A stretch of DNA of 64,000 nt, taken from Actinoallomurus spadix (GTDB lineage Bacteria; Actinomycetota; Actinomycetes; Streptosporangiales; Streptosporangiaceae). A program made the position numbers and the translations under genes. The notes beneath the pieces were generated by a model. The model was given only the letters and a program-made list of their open reading frames with translations. It had not been told where the DNA came from and ran no database searches. This document shows positions 8,558-16,562 of the stretch, in pieces; within the stretch, counting starts at the first letter, position 1; every line of letters begins with the position of its first letter. The stretch covers positions 19,190 to 83,189 of the forward strand of contig NZ_JAMXMX010000030.1 of assembly GCF_024055725.1 (NCBI RefSeq), in the 5' to 3' direction.

Positions 8558-10332
8558 GCGACATTCGCCGCGCCGTGCGCCTGCTGCTGACGCTGGCGTG
8601 GCGGACCGATCGCGGCCGCCTCGTGCGGGCCGCCCTGCTCATGCTCGTCGGCTATGTGGCGACCCCACTGATCGCGGTCTGCCTGAAGGTCCTCACCGAC
8701 CGGGCCGTCGCCCACGACCCCCGGGCGCTCTGGGCCGCGCTGGCGGCCGCGGTCCTGCTCGTCTTCGAGCTGATGATGGCCCACTTCGCCCACCTGTCGT
8801 ACTTCGAGCTGGGCGAGATGGAGGAGGAGACGCTCAACTCCACCCTGATCGACCTGGCCGGACGGCCGGACGGGCTGCGCCGGTTCGACGACCCGGAGTT
8901 CGCCGACACGCTGCGGCTGGTGCGCGAGGACCTGATGAACATCAGGATGGCCCTGGCGGCCGTGCTGCAACTCGGGGGCGTCCTCCTGCAGACCGCCGTC
9001 GCCACGGTGATCCTCGCCCGGGTGAGCCCCCTGCTGGTCCTGCTGCTCGCCGCGGCGCTGCCCCCGGTGATCGCCGGCCGCTGGGCCCAGCGGATCATCG
9101 ACCGGGCTCAGGAGGCCGAGGCGGAGAGGACCCGCCTCGTCAACCACCTCCTGCGGCTGGCCACCTCGGCCGGCTCGGTCAAGGAGCTGCGGCTGTACCG
9201 CGCCGAGCGGGAACTGGCCGGCCTCCAGGCGGCGCTCTGGAGGCGGATCACCGCGGCGTCCTGGCGCGCGCACCGGCGCGCCGCCGCCGTCCGGGCCGCC
9301 GGTCAGACGGTGTTCGGATTGGCGTACGGCGGCGCGGTCCTGCTGGTGGCGACGTACGCCGCGCGCGATCACGCGCGGCTGGGCGACGTGGTCCTCATCA
9401 TCACCCTGGCCGTCCAGGTCAGCGCCCAGGTGTCCGAGGCCCTGAGCCTGCTGTCCACACTGCAGACGGCGGGACGGACGGCCGGGCGGCTCGACCGCCT
9501 GCGCGCGGAGGACGTCGCGGAGCCCGCCGGCGCGGCACGCGCGGTCCCGGACCGGCTGCGGCGCGGCATCCGTCTCGAAGGCGTCGGCTTCCGGTACTCC
9601 GCCGGGCGGCCGCCCGTGCTGCGGGACGTCACGCTCGACCTGCCGGCGGGCGGCACCGTGGTCGTCGTCGGGGAGAACGGCGCGGGCAAGAGCACGCTGG
9701 TGAAGCTGCTGTGCGGCCTGTACGACCCCACCAGCGGCTCGATCCTCGTCGACGGGATCCCCCTGAGCGACGTGGCACCCGCCGCCTGGCGGCGGAACCT
9801 CACCGTGATGTACCAGGACTTCTCCCGGTTCCAGCTGACGCTGCGGGAGAGCGTGGGGCTGGGCGACCTCGCACGGTCCGGGGACGACACCGCCGTGCTC
9901 GGCGCCCTCGAACGCGCCGGGGCGGGCAGGATCGCGACGAAGCCGCCGGCGGGACTGTCCGGTCTCGTCGGCACCGCGTACGGGGACGGTACCGAACTGT
10001 CGGGCGGCCAGTGGCAGTCGGTCGCGCTCGCGCGAAGCCTCATGCGGACGGAGCCGCTGCTGCTGGTGATGGACGAGCCCACCGCCGCCCTGGACGCCGC
10101 CGCGGAGAGCGCGATCTTCGAGCGGTACCGGGAGTCGGCGCGGCGGGCGGCCGAGCGCCGGGGCGCGATCACGCTGTTCGTCTCCCATCGGTTCTCGACG
10201 GTCCACAAGGCCGACCTGATCGTCGTCCTGGACCAGGGGCGGGTGGCCGAGACCGGCAGGCACGCCGATCTCCTCGCGGCGGGAGGGAAGTACGCCGAGC
10301 TGTTCCGCATGCACGCCCGCGTCTATGAGTAG
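8554..10332 (+). CDS. ABC transporter, fused permease and ATPase (half-transporter B)
   Basis: A 592-residue half-transporter with the same layout as its neighbour. The membrane domain spans about residues 1-330, Walker A GENGAGKST is near 373-381, the signature is LSGGQWQSVALARSL, Walker B is LLVMDEPTAALD and the H-loop is SHRFSTV. Both nucleotide-binding domains keep their catalytic Glu and His, so both may hydrolyse ATP. The ATG at 8554 overlaps the stop of half-transporter A. Exporters of this kind move lipids, glycolipids or natural products outward across the membrane. Confidence 0.85.
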   Translation: MSDIRRAVRLLLTLAWRTDRGRLVRAALLMLVGYVATPLIAVCLKVLTDRAVAHDPRALWAALAAAVLLVFELMMAHFAHLSYFELGEMEEETLNSTLIDLAGRPDGLRRFDDPEFADTLRLVREDLMNIRMALAAVLQLGGVLLQTAVATVILARVSPLLVLLLAAALPPVIAGRWAQRIIDRAQEAEAERTRLVNHLLRLATSAGSVKELRLYRAERELAGLQAALWRRITAASWRAHRRAAAVRAAGQTVFGLAYGGAVLLVATYAARDHARLGDVVLIITLAVQVSAQVSEALSLLSTLQTAGRTAGRLDRLRAEDVAEPAGAARAVPDRLRRGIRLEGVGFRYSAGRPPVLRDVTLDLPAGGTVVVVGENGAGKSTLVKLLCGLYDPTSGSILVDGIPLSDVAPAAWRRNLTVMYQDFSRFQLTLRESVGLGDLARSGDDTAVLGALERAGAGRIATKPPAGLSGLVGTAYGDGTELSGGQWQSVALARSLMRTEPLLLVMDEPTAALDAAAESAIFERYRESARRAAERRGAITLFVSHRFSTVHKADLIVVLDQGRVAETGRHADLLAAGGKYAELFRMHARVYE

Positions 10333-10359
10333 TCGTCGCCGAGGAAGGGGTTGATCTGG

Positions 10360-11544
10360 ATGCGCATGGCCTACGCCTCCGACGTAGGAGACTCCGGCCA
10401 CAAGTCGGTGAGCCTGGCGATCGTCGAGGAAGGCGTCGCGCGGGGTCACACGTGCGAGGAGTTCGCGCTGTGGCCCGAGGACTCGGTCGTCGCCAGGGAC
10501 GTGCTGTTCCGGATGTTCCGTGAGTACGCGAACCGGCGTCTGCCCGTCCTGCCGCCGGTGATCGAGCACCCGGAGCTCGAACCGGAGATGGCCCGGGACA
10601 TGCTGCCGGACCTGTCGCTCCCGGACGTCGACGTTCTGATCGGCGTCCATCCGTGGGCGGCCTACTTCTTCGCCGAACTCGCCCGGCGGGACGGCTTCGA
10701 CGGCCCGATCATCGCGGTGAACACCGACTTCTACGAGTTCCCGGCCCTCGCCCACCCGCGGATCGACATCTACACCGGCGTGTTCCCCAAGCTGATCCTG
10801 CCGCCGGCCGACCGGGCCCGGCAACGGGCGATCGGCATGCCGGTCCGGTCCGGGTTCCGGCGTCCCGGGCCACCGGCGGCGGAGCGGAACCTGATCGTCG
10901 CCGCGGTCGGCGCCCGCCCCTTCATCCCCCTCGACGACGTGGTCGCGATGTGCTCGGCCCTGCAGCGGCGGCTTCCCGACGTGCGCGTCGTGGTGTGCGC
11001 CGGCCGGGAGGCCGCCGACTCACCCCTGCGGAGCACTCCCTCGAACATCGAGATCCTCCACGGCGCGACGGATCTGTCCGACCTGATGACCAAGGCGCGA
11101 CTCGTGATCACCAGGCCGAGCGGCGCCACGGTCGCGGAGACGATCGCCGCCGGCGCCGTACCCGCGCTGCTGCCCTCCGACGTGCCCTGGGAGGCCGACG
11201 CCGGACGGCACCTGGTCTGGGAGGGACTGGCGGTGCCGCTGCCGGCACGAGCGGAGGCGATCGTCGAGGCGATCGAGGGGCTCTGGGCCGACGACCGGCG
11301 CGTCGGCGCGATCACCGGCGCGGGACGGCGGCTGGAACTGGACCGGAGCGCCGAGCGTCTGTGGGAGCTCGCCGAGGCGGGGCGCCCCGCTCCCGTGAAG
11401 GACCCTCGCGCGCTCCTGGAGCCCGCGGAGGCCGAACTGCTGGAGGGCTACCTCCGGACGCTCGATGAGGCGCAGCGCAGCGATCCCATGCCGCGGACGG
11501 CGGCGCTCCTGCGACGGGCGATGCTCGACTGGTACACCGGCTGA
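10360..11544 (+). CDS. GT28/MGDG-synthase-like glycosyltransferase
   Basis: A 394-residue GT-B glycosyltransferase. The N-terminal MAYASDVGDSGHKSVS resembles the acceptor-binding loop of MurG/MGDG-synthase-like enzymes. The C-terminal ITRPSGATVAETIAAGA with LLPSDVPWEADA is the nucleotide-sugar site. Of the possible starts (TTG 10351, ATG 10360, ATG 10366), ATG 10360 sits best behind GAGGAAGGGG at 10341-10350. It follows the exporter genes after a 27-base gap and is probably the last gene of the operon. It would add a sugar to the lipid or secondary-metabolite acceptor made here (inference). Confidence 0.75.
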   Translation: MRMAYASDVGDSGHKSVSLAIVEEGVARGHTCEEFALWPEDSVVARDVLFRMFREYANRRLPVLPPVIEHPELEPEMARDMLPDLSLPDVDVLIGVHPWAAYFFAELARRDGFDGPIIAVNTDFYEFPALAHPRIDIYTGVFPKLILPPADRARQRAIGMPVRSGFRRPGPPAAERNLIVAAVGARPFIPLDDVVAMCSALQRRLPDVRVVVCAGREAADSPLRSTPSNIEILHGATDLSDLMTKARLVITRPSGATVAETIAAGAVPALLPSDVPWEADAGRHLVWEGLAVPLPARAEAIVEAIEGLWADDRRVGAITGAGRRLELDRSAERLWELAEAGRPAPVKDPRALLEPAEAELLEGYLRTLDEAQRSDPMPRTAALLRRAMLDWYTG

Positions 11545-11572
11545 CCGCGGCATGGATCACCACGCCCGTCAC

Positions 11573-11582
11573 TTTACGTAAA
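11573..11582. promoter_or_regulatory. 10-bp palindrome TTTACGTAAA
   Basis: The perfect palindrome TTTACGTAAA lies in the 162-base spacer between the glycosyltransferase stop and the antitoxin start, flanked by CAC and GAGTG. It may be an operator for an unlinked regulator, but no regulator gene is adjacent. The rest of the spacer up to 11680 shows no gene. Confidence 0.25.
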
Positions 11583-11680
11583 CGAGTGGCTACGTTCGAG
11601 AGTAATCACTGGTGTGCGGAGCGTGCTCACAACCCTAGAGGCCGCACCCGCGCGGCCAACGTATTTCGCCTGGGTGGCGC

Positions 11681-11700
11681 GATCCTACTCGAGTAGGATC
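11681..11700. promoter_or_regulatory. 20-bp perfect palindrome, likely antitoxin operator
   Basis: GATCCTACTCGAGTAGGATC is identical to its reverse complement over all 20 bases. It contains TAGGAT (11694-11699), a good -10 element exactly 7 bases before the antitoxin ATG at 11707. This suggests a leaderless transcript that is blocked when the antitoxin binds. Ribbon-helix-helix antitoxins bind such palindromes to repress their own operon. Confidence 0.75.
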
Positions 11701-11706
11701 GATGAC

Positions 11707-11970
11707 ATGGCGATGAGAAAACTGTCCATCACCCTGCCCGAGGAACTCGCGGAGATGGTCAAGCGCCAGGCCGAGGAGGAAGGCACCTCGGTCTCCGCCG
11801 TCATCGCCGACTTCCTCGCTGCTCTCGCCCGCCAGCGCGCCGGTGAGGAGGCCGTCCAGTGGTTCGAGGAGGAGGAAGGGCCGTTCACGCCGGAGGAGCT
11901 CATCGAGGCGGAGCGGATCTGGCAGGCCGCAGAAGCGCATCAGCGCAAGATGAAGAGGGCGGCGAGCTGA
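11707..11970 (+). CDS. Ribbon-helix-helix antitoxin (VapB-like)
   Basis: An 87-residue protein. The N-terminal RKLSITLPEELAEMVK followed by a helix and TSVSAVIADFLAAL is a CopG/RHH DNA-binding fold. The C-terminal half is acidic (WFEEEEGPFTPEELIEAE), as expected for the toxin-binding tail. The frame stays open upstream to 11614, but the ATG at 11707 is chosen because the RHH fold starts there and because the palindrome and -10 element imply leaderless initiation. ATG 11713 is an alternative. One base separates it from the toxin gene. It should neutralise the toxin and repress the operon. Confidence 0.82.
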   Translation: MAMRKLSITLPEELAEMVKRQAEEEGTSVSAVIADFLAALARQRAGEEAVQWFEEEEGPFTPEELIEAERIWQAAEAHQRKMKRAAS

Positions 11971-11971
11971 A

Positions 11972-12370
11972 GTGATCGCTGCCACCCATGCCGTGCTCGA
12001 CGCCGGAGTTCTCATCAGCGCCGAGGCGCGCAGCAAGGCCGCCTGGTCACTGGAGAAGAGAGGCCGAGGCGGACGTGTTCTCATCGTCAGCACACCGGTG
12101 CTGGCGCAGGTCTGGAGAAGCGGCCCTCGCCAAGCCGTGCTGGCGCGCTTCCTGAAGGGCTGCGTGATCCAGTCGCCGTCCGAGAGGGTCGCCAAGCGCG
12201 CCGGTGAGCTGCTGGGGCGCACCGGCACGAGTGACGCCGTCGACGCCCTTGTCGTGGCCACGGCGCTCGAACAGGAGGCGGCCATGATCCTGACGAGTGA
12301 TCCGGTGGACATCGAGGCGCTCGTCGCGGCTTCGGAAGCGGCATTCCCGCCCCTCATCCAGAAGATCTGA
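11972..12370 (+). CDS. PIN-domain ribonuclease toxin (VapC-like)
   Basis: A 132-residue PIN-domain protein starting at GTG 11972, one base after the antitoxin stop. The first acidic motif is VLDAGVLISAE; TSDAVDALVVATA supplies the middle acidic residues; LTSDPVDIEAL supplies the last. At the place where many VapC proteins have a Glu the sequence reads VLAQVWR. This Gln variant is seen in actinobacterial PIN proteins, so activity is not excluded. PIN toxins cleave tRNA or rRNA when the antitoxin is lost. Confidence 0.82.
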   Translation: MIAATHAVLDAGVLISAEARSKAAWSLEKRGRGGRVLIVSTPVLAQVWRSGPRQAVLARFLKGCVIQSPSERVAKRAGELLGRTGTSDAVDALVVATALEQEAAMILTSDPVDIEALVAASEAAFPPLIQKI

Positions 12371-12451
12371 GGGGCGGGCGGGCGGTCGGGGGAGGGGCTC
12401 GCGCCGGTAGGGTGAGGGGGATCCCATATTCGTCTTCGGAGGCGTTCCGTC

Positions 12452-14374
12452 ATGGCCGTCGAGTCGCTGTTCGCCCGGCTGGAGCCGCTGCTCCCCAAGG
12501 TGCAGAAGCCGATTCAATATGTCGGCGGGGAGCTGAACTCCTCCGTCAAGGACTGGGACTCCTGCGACGTGCGCTGGGCGCTGATGTACCCGGACGCGTA
12601 CGAGGTGGGCCAGCCCAACCAGGGTGTGCAGATCCTGTACGAGGTGCTGAACGAGCGCGAGGGCGTGCTGGCCGAGCGGACCTACAGCGTGTGGCCGGAC
12701 CTCGAGGCGCTGATGCGCGAGCACGGCGTCCCGCAGTTCACGGTGGACGCGCACCGGCCGGTCGGGGCGTTCGACGTGTTCGGGGTCAGCTTCTCCACCG
12801 AGCTGGGCTACACCAACATGCTCACCGCGCTGGACCTGGCGGGGATTCCGCTGCGCGCGACGGCGCGGACCGACGAGCACCCGATCGTGCTGGCCGGCGG
12901 GCACGCGGCGTTCAACCCCGAGCCGATCGCCGACTTCCTCGACGCCGCCGTGCTGGGCGACGGCGAGGAGGTCGTGCTGGCGATCACCGAGGTGATCCGC
13001 GAGTGGAAGGGCGAGGGGCGGCCCGGTGGCCGGGACGAGCTGCTGATGCGGCTCGCGAGGTCCGGCGGGGTCTACGTCCCGAAGTTCTACGACGTGAGCT
13101 ACCTGCCGGACGGCCGGATCCAGCGCGTCGCGCCGAACCGTCCGGGCGTGCCGTGGCGGGTGGCCAAGCACACGGTCATGGACCTCGACCAGTGGCCGTA
13201 CCCGAAGAAGCCCCTCGTGCCGCTGGCCGAGACCGTGCACGAGCGGTACAGCGTGGAGATCTTCCGGGGCTGCACGCGCGGCTGCCGGTTCTGCCAGGCC
13301 GGCATGATCACGCGCCCGGTGCGCGAGCGGTCGATCACGACGATCGGCGAGATGGTCGAGACCGGGCTGAAGGAGTCGGGCTTCCAGGAGGTCGGCCTGC
13401 TGAGCCTGTCCAGCGCCGACCACTCCGAGATCGCCGACATCGCCAAGGGTCTCGCCGACCGGTACGAGGGCAGCAACACGTCGCTGTCGCTGCCGTCGAC
13501 CCGCGTCGACGCCTTCAACATCACGCTCGCCAACGAGTTCTCCCGCGGCGGGCGCCGGTCCGGGCTGACGTTCGCCCCGGAGGGCGGGTCGGAGCGGATG
13601 CGCAAGGTCATCAACAAGATGGTCAGCGAGGACGACCTGATCCGTACCGTCACCACGGCGTACGAGAACGGCTGGCGGCAGGTCAAGCTCTACTTCATGT
13701 GCGGGCTGCCGACCGAGGAGGACGAGGACGTTCTCGCGATCGCGGACATGGCCAAGCGGGTCATCCGGGCGGGCCGGGAGGCCACCGGCCGCCGCGACAT
13801 CCGCTGCACCGTCTCCATCGGCGGGTTCGTGCCGAAGCCGCACACGCCGTTCCAGTGGGCGGCCCAGTGCGACCACGAGACCGTCGACCGGCGGCTGCGG
13901 GCGCTGAAGGACGCGCTGCGGCGCGACAAGGAGTACGGCCGCGCCATCGGCCTGCGCTACCACGACGGCCAGCCGTCGATCATCGAAGGGCTGCTGTCCC
14001 GCGGTGACCGCCGCGTCGGGAAGATCATCCAGGCGGTGTGGGAGGACGGCGGCCGGTTCGACGGATGGAGCGAGCACTTCTCGTACGCGCGGTGGACGGC
14101 CTGTGCGGACAAGGCGCTCGCCGACGAGCCGGTCGATCTGGACTGGTACACCGTCCGGGAGCGCGACGAGGTCGAGGTGCTGCCCTGGGACCACCTCGAC
14201 GCCGGCCTCGACCGCGAGTGGTTGTGGCAGGACTGGCAGGACGCCCTCGACGAGACCGAGGTCGAGGACTGCCGCTGGACGCCGTGCTACGACTGCGGCG
14301 TCTGCCCGACCATGGACACCGAGATCCAGATCGGCCCGACCGGCAAGAAGCTCCTCCCACTGACGGTGGTCTGA
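12452..14374 (+). CDS. B12-binding-domain radical SAM protein, TIGR03960 family
   Basis: A 640-residue protein. Residues about 40-180 form a cobalamin-binding-like domain (WALMYPDAYEVGQPNQGV, VLAGGHAAFNPEPIADF). The radical SAM motif CTRGCRFC gives Cys274, Cys278 and Cys281, and a conserved C-terminal segment carries CRWTPCYDCGVCP. The ATG at 12452 follows GGAGG by 9 bases. This family is almost always next to a TIGR03936 protein, as here (16563-17381), and to RNase E/G and L21/L27 genes. Its reaction is not established; a tRNA or rRNA modification is a plausible guess. A TAGGGT hexamer at about 12409 may be its -10 element. Confidence 0.88.
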   Translation: MAVESLFARLEPLLPKVQKPIQYVGGELNSSVKDWDSCDVRWALMYPDAYEVGQPNQGVQILYEVLNEREGVLAERTYSVWPDLEALMREHGVPQFTVDAHRPVGAFDVFGVSFSTELGYTNMLTALDLAGIPLRATARTDEHPIVLAGGHAAFNPEPIADFLDAAVLGDGEEVVLAITEVIREWKGEGRPGGRDELLMRLARSGGVYVPKFYDVSYLPDGRIQRVAPNRPGVPWRVAKHTVMDLDQWPYPKKPLVPLAETVHERYSVEIFRGCTRGCRFCQAGMITRPVRERSITTIGEMVETGLKESGFQEVGLLSLSSADHSEIADIAKGLADRYEGSNTSLSLPSTRVDAFNITLANEFSRGGRRSGLTFAPEGGSERMRKVINKMVSEDDLIRTVTTAYENGWRQVKLYFMCGLPTEEDEDVLAIADMAKRVIRAGREATGRRDIRCTVSIGGFVPKPHTPFQWAAQCDHETVDRRLRALKDALRRDKEYGRAIGLRYHDGQPSIIEGLLSRGDRRVGKIIQAVWEDGGRFDGWSEHFSYARWTACADKALADEPVDLDWYTVRERDEVEVLPWDHLDAGLDREWLWQDWQDALDETEVEDCRWTPCYDCGVCPTMDTEIQIGPTGKKLLPLTVV

Positions 14375-14387
14375 GGCCTAAGAAAAA

Positions 14388-14419
14388 GATCCGGCGGGCC
14401 CGAGGGGGCCCGCCGGATC
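14388..14419. terminator. Bidirectional terminator hairpin
   Basis: A perfect 14-bp stem (GATCCGGCGGGCCC and its complement) with a GAGG loop. On the minus strand the hairpin is followed by TTTTTCT, so it is a classical terminator for the small minus-strand gene ending at 14471. It also closes the plus-strand TIGR03960 gene 13 bases after its stop. Confidence 0.8.
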
Positions 14420-14470
14420 GCGCGGGGTCGGCGTCCGCCGTGGCCGGCGGGACGCTCTCGATGGTCACCG

Positions 14471-14671
14471 TCATCCCACCGACGGCTCCAGGCAGGGGTC
14501 GACGCGGTCGGCGGTGCGCCGGAGCAGCGCCGCGAGGGCGGTGCGGACGACCGGCGTGCGGGGCTCCTCGGGGACGTACGGCACCCGGGGGGCGTCGGGC
14601 AGGGCCGACTGGGCCTGGGAGCGCATGCTCTCCTGAGCCGAGATGAACGTGACGACCTGCAGCGGACTCAT
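14471..14671 (-). CDS. Small hypothetical protein divergent from LacI regulator
   Basis: A 66-residue protein of unknown family, beginning MSPLQVVTFISAQESM and ending in a mixed Arg/Pro-rich tail. Its reality is supported by GGAAGGAG a few bases before the ATG, by a minus-strand terminator 50 bases after the stop, and by the shared divergent promoter region with the LacI-type gene. No signal peptide or membrane segment is visible. The regulator next door probably controls it (inference). Confidence 0.55.
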   Translation of the reverse strand: MSPLQVVTFISAQESMRSQAQSALPDAPRVPYVPEEPRTPVVRTALAALLRRTADRVDPCLEPSVG

Positions 14672-14685
14672 CCTGATCTCCTTCC

Positions 14686-14708
14686 CTGAATCATCTTTAT
14701 CGATTCAG
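14686..14708. promoter_or_regulatory. Inverted repeat operator between small gene and LacI gene
   Basis: CTGAATC (14686-14692) and GATTCAG (14702-14708) form a perfect 7-bp inverted repeat with a 9-base spacer. A third half-site, AATTCAG, lies at 14747-14753 just ahead of the LacI start. The AT-rich spacer stands out in this GC-rich region. Its position suits autoregulation and control of the divergent small gene. Confidence 0.55.
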
Positions 14709-14770
14709 TTACCTCCTCAAGAGTACGTCCTGCCCCCTTCTTAATCAATTCAGAACTAAGGTGGCGTCCC

Positions 14771-15829
14771 GTGCAACGCGTCACACTACAGACGATCGCC
14801 GATCGGGTCGGCGTCTCACGTACCACCGTGTCCAACGCCTTCTCGCGGCCTGACCAGCTGAACGAGGAGCTGCGCCGACGGATCCTGGAGGTGGCGGGGG
14901 AGCTCGGCTACCCCGGCCCGCACCCGGCGGCCCGCACGCTCCGGCGGGGCCGGGCCGGGGTGATCGGAGTGATCTTCACTGAGGAGCTGTCGTACGCCTT
15001 CGCCGACTCCTACGCCGTCGGCTTCCTGCGCGGCCTGGCCAGCGTGGCCGAACAGTCCGGCACCGGACTCCACCTCATCGGCTGGCCGTCCCCGGACGTC
15101 GCCGAGGAGGTGATCGCGGACGCGGTCGTGGACGGTTTCTGCCTGTTCTCCCCGGAGGGCCATCCGCTCGTCCAGACGGTGCTGCGCCGCCGTCTCCCCG
15201 TCGTCACCGTGGATTACCCGTACGTCGAGGGCGTGCCGTTCGTGGGGATCGAGGACCGGGTCGCCGCGCGCACGGCGGCCGAACACGTCCTCGGCCTCGG
15301 GCACCGGCGGGTCGCCGCGCTCGGCGTGCAGCCCGAGGCGGGACGGACCGACCGCGACTGGCTGGACCTGGACCGGCCGGGTGACCTGCGGTTCGGGGCG
15401 GGCCGCGCCCGGGTGGCCGGCTACCGGGACGCCTGCCTGGCGGCCGGCCTGGAGTGGCAGGACGTCGTCGTCGACCGTACGGCGAACGACCGGGAGCTCG
15501 CCTGGCGAGCCGCGGCCCGGATCCTCGACCGGATCCCCCGGCCGACGGCGATCCTGGCGCCGACGGACGAGGTGGCGTTCGCGGTGCTGGACGTCGCGGC
15601 GCAGCGGGGGATCGAGGTTCCCCGGGACCTGTCGGTCGTCGGCTTCGACGACGTGCCCGCCGCCGCCCCGGCCGGACTGACCACCATCCGCCAGCCGATC
15701 ACAGAGAAGGGCACCACGGCGGGGCGGCTGCTCCTCGAGCCCTCGCGGGAACCCGCCCCCTGCGTGCTCATGCCGACCGAACTCATCGTCCGCCGCACCA
15801 CCGCGCCCCCGCGCGGCGACGGCGCGTGA
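14771..15829 (+). CDS. LacI-family transcriptional regulator
   Basis: A 352-residue regulator. The N-terminal helix-turn-helix and hinge read LQTIADRVGVSRTTVSNAFS and end near GYPGPHPAARTLR. The periplasmic-binding-protein-like effector domain (about 60-345) has GVIGVIF, FVGIEDRVAARTAAEHVLGLGHRR and VVGFDDVPAAAPAGLTTIRQP. The GTG at 14771 follows AAGGTGG by about 6 bases. Such proteins repress sugar or nucleoside uptake genes until they bind a ligand. No transporter is adjacent, so the main local target may be the divergent small gene and itself. Confidence 0.9.
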   Translation: MQRVTLQTIADRVGVSRTTVSNAFSRPDQLNEELRRRILEVAGELGYPGPHPAARTLRRGRAGVIGVIFTEELSYAFADSYAVGFLRGLASVAEQSGTGLHLIGWPSPDVAEEVIADAVVDGFCLFSPEGHPLVQTVLRRRLPVVTVDYPYVEGVPFVGIEDRVAARTAAEHVLGLGHRRVAALGVQPEAGRTDRDWLDLDRPGDLRFGAGRARVAGYRDACLAAGLEWQDVVVDRTANDRELAWRAAARILDRIPRPTAILAPTDEVAFAVLDVAAQRGIEVPRDLSVVGFDDVPAAAPAGLTTIRQPITEKGTTAGRLLLEPSREPAPCVLMPTELIVRRTTAPPRGDGA

Positions 15830-15906
15830 CGAGGGCGGAACGGGAACGGGGGATCGCGCGTCGGACAGGCGTGAACGAAGCACCGGGCTGCATCACCGTC
15901 CCCGCG

Positions 15907-16494
15907 ATGATCATCGTCGTGCCGATCCGGCTGCTGTGGGAGTTGCTCGCCCTGATCGGGCGATTGGTCGGCAGGTACGTCCTGCGGCCGCTCGGATGGC
16001 TCGTGTACCACGGCCTCATCCGGCCGGTCGCCTGGCTGGTGCGGGTGCTGGTGATCCTCCCGCTGCGCTGGGTGGCCGAGACGATCCTCGCGCCGCTGGG
16101 CCGGGCGGTGTACCGCTACCTCCTGCGGCCGGTCGGGCGCGCCCTGGCCTGGTGCCTGGCGATCGTCCTCCTGCCGTTCGCCTACGCGGCGCACTGGATC
16201 GGCCGCGGCCTGGCCGCCCTGTGGCGCGCCGCGTGGCCGCTGCTGGCCGCTTTGGGCCGCGGCGTCGCCCACCTCTGGCGGCTCGCCGGAGTCGTGCTGT
16301 TCCATCTCCTCGTCCGGCCCGTGCGGTGGTTCTGGCGCGTCTTCCTGCGGCCGGTCCTCCGCGCGCTCGCCGTCGTCTGGCGTGTCACCGTGCTGACACC
16401 CGCCAGATGGGTGCGTGTCAACATCCTGAAACCCGCCGGAGCGGCCGTTCGTTCCGTGTTCCGGGCACTGGGGCTGGATACACGGCGCCCGTGA
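15907..16494 (+). CDS. Arg/Trp-rich hydrophobic membrane-associated protein
   Basis: A 195-residue protein made of repeating hydrophobic stretches punctuated by Arg-Pro-hydrophobic-Trp units (LRPLGWLVYH, IRPVAWLVR, LRPVGRALAW, VRPVRWFWRV). This suggests a chain of amphipathic or re-entrant helices at the membrane rather than a known fold. ATG 15907 is chosen; GTG 15871 would add 12 residues. It lies between the LacI gene and the TIGR03936 gene. I do not recognise a function. Confidence 0.55.
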   Translation: MIIVVPIRLLWELLALIGRLVGRYVLRPLGWLVYHGLIRPVAWLVRVLVILPLRWVAETILAPLGRAVYRYLLRPVGRALAWCLAIVLLPFAYAAHWIGRGLAALWRAAWPLLAALGRGVAHLWRLAGVVLFHLLVRPVRWFWRVFLRPVLRALAVVWRVTVLTPARWVRVNILKPAGAAVRSVFRALGLDTRRP

Positions 16495-16562
16495 CCCCGT
16501 ACTCTTAGGAGACAGAGACTTTTGGACTGGCACGAGTAGGAAGGACCGAAACCCTGGCACCC

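Noticed and set aside
7828..10824. Minus-strand open frame of about 1000 codons opposite the ABC genes
   Set aside because: No recognisable domain; the plus strand carries Walker motifs and coupled starts.
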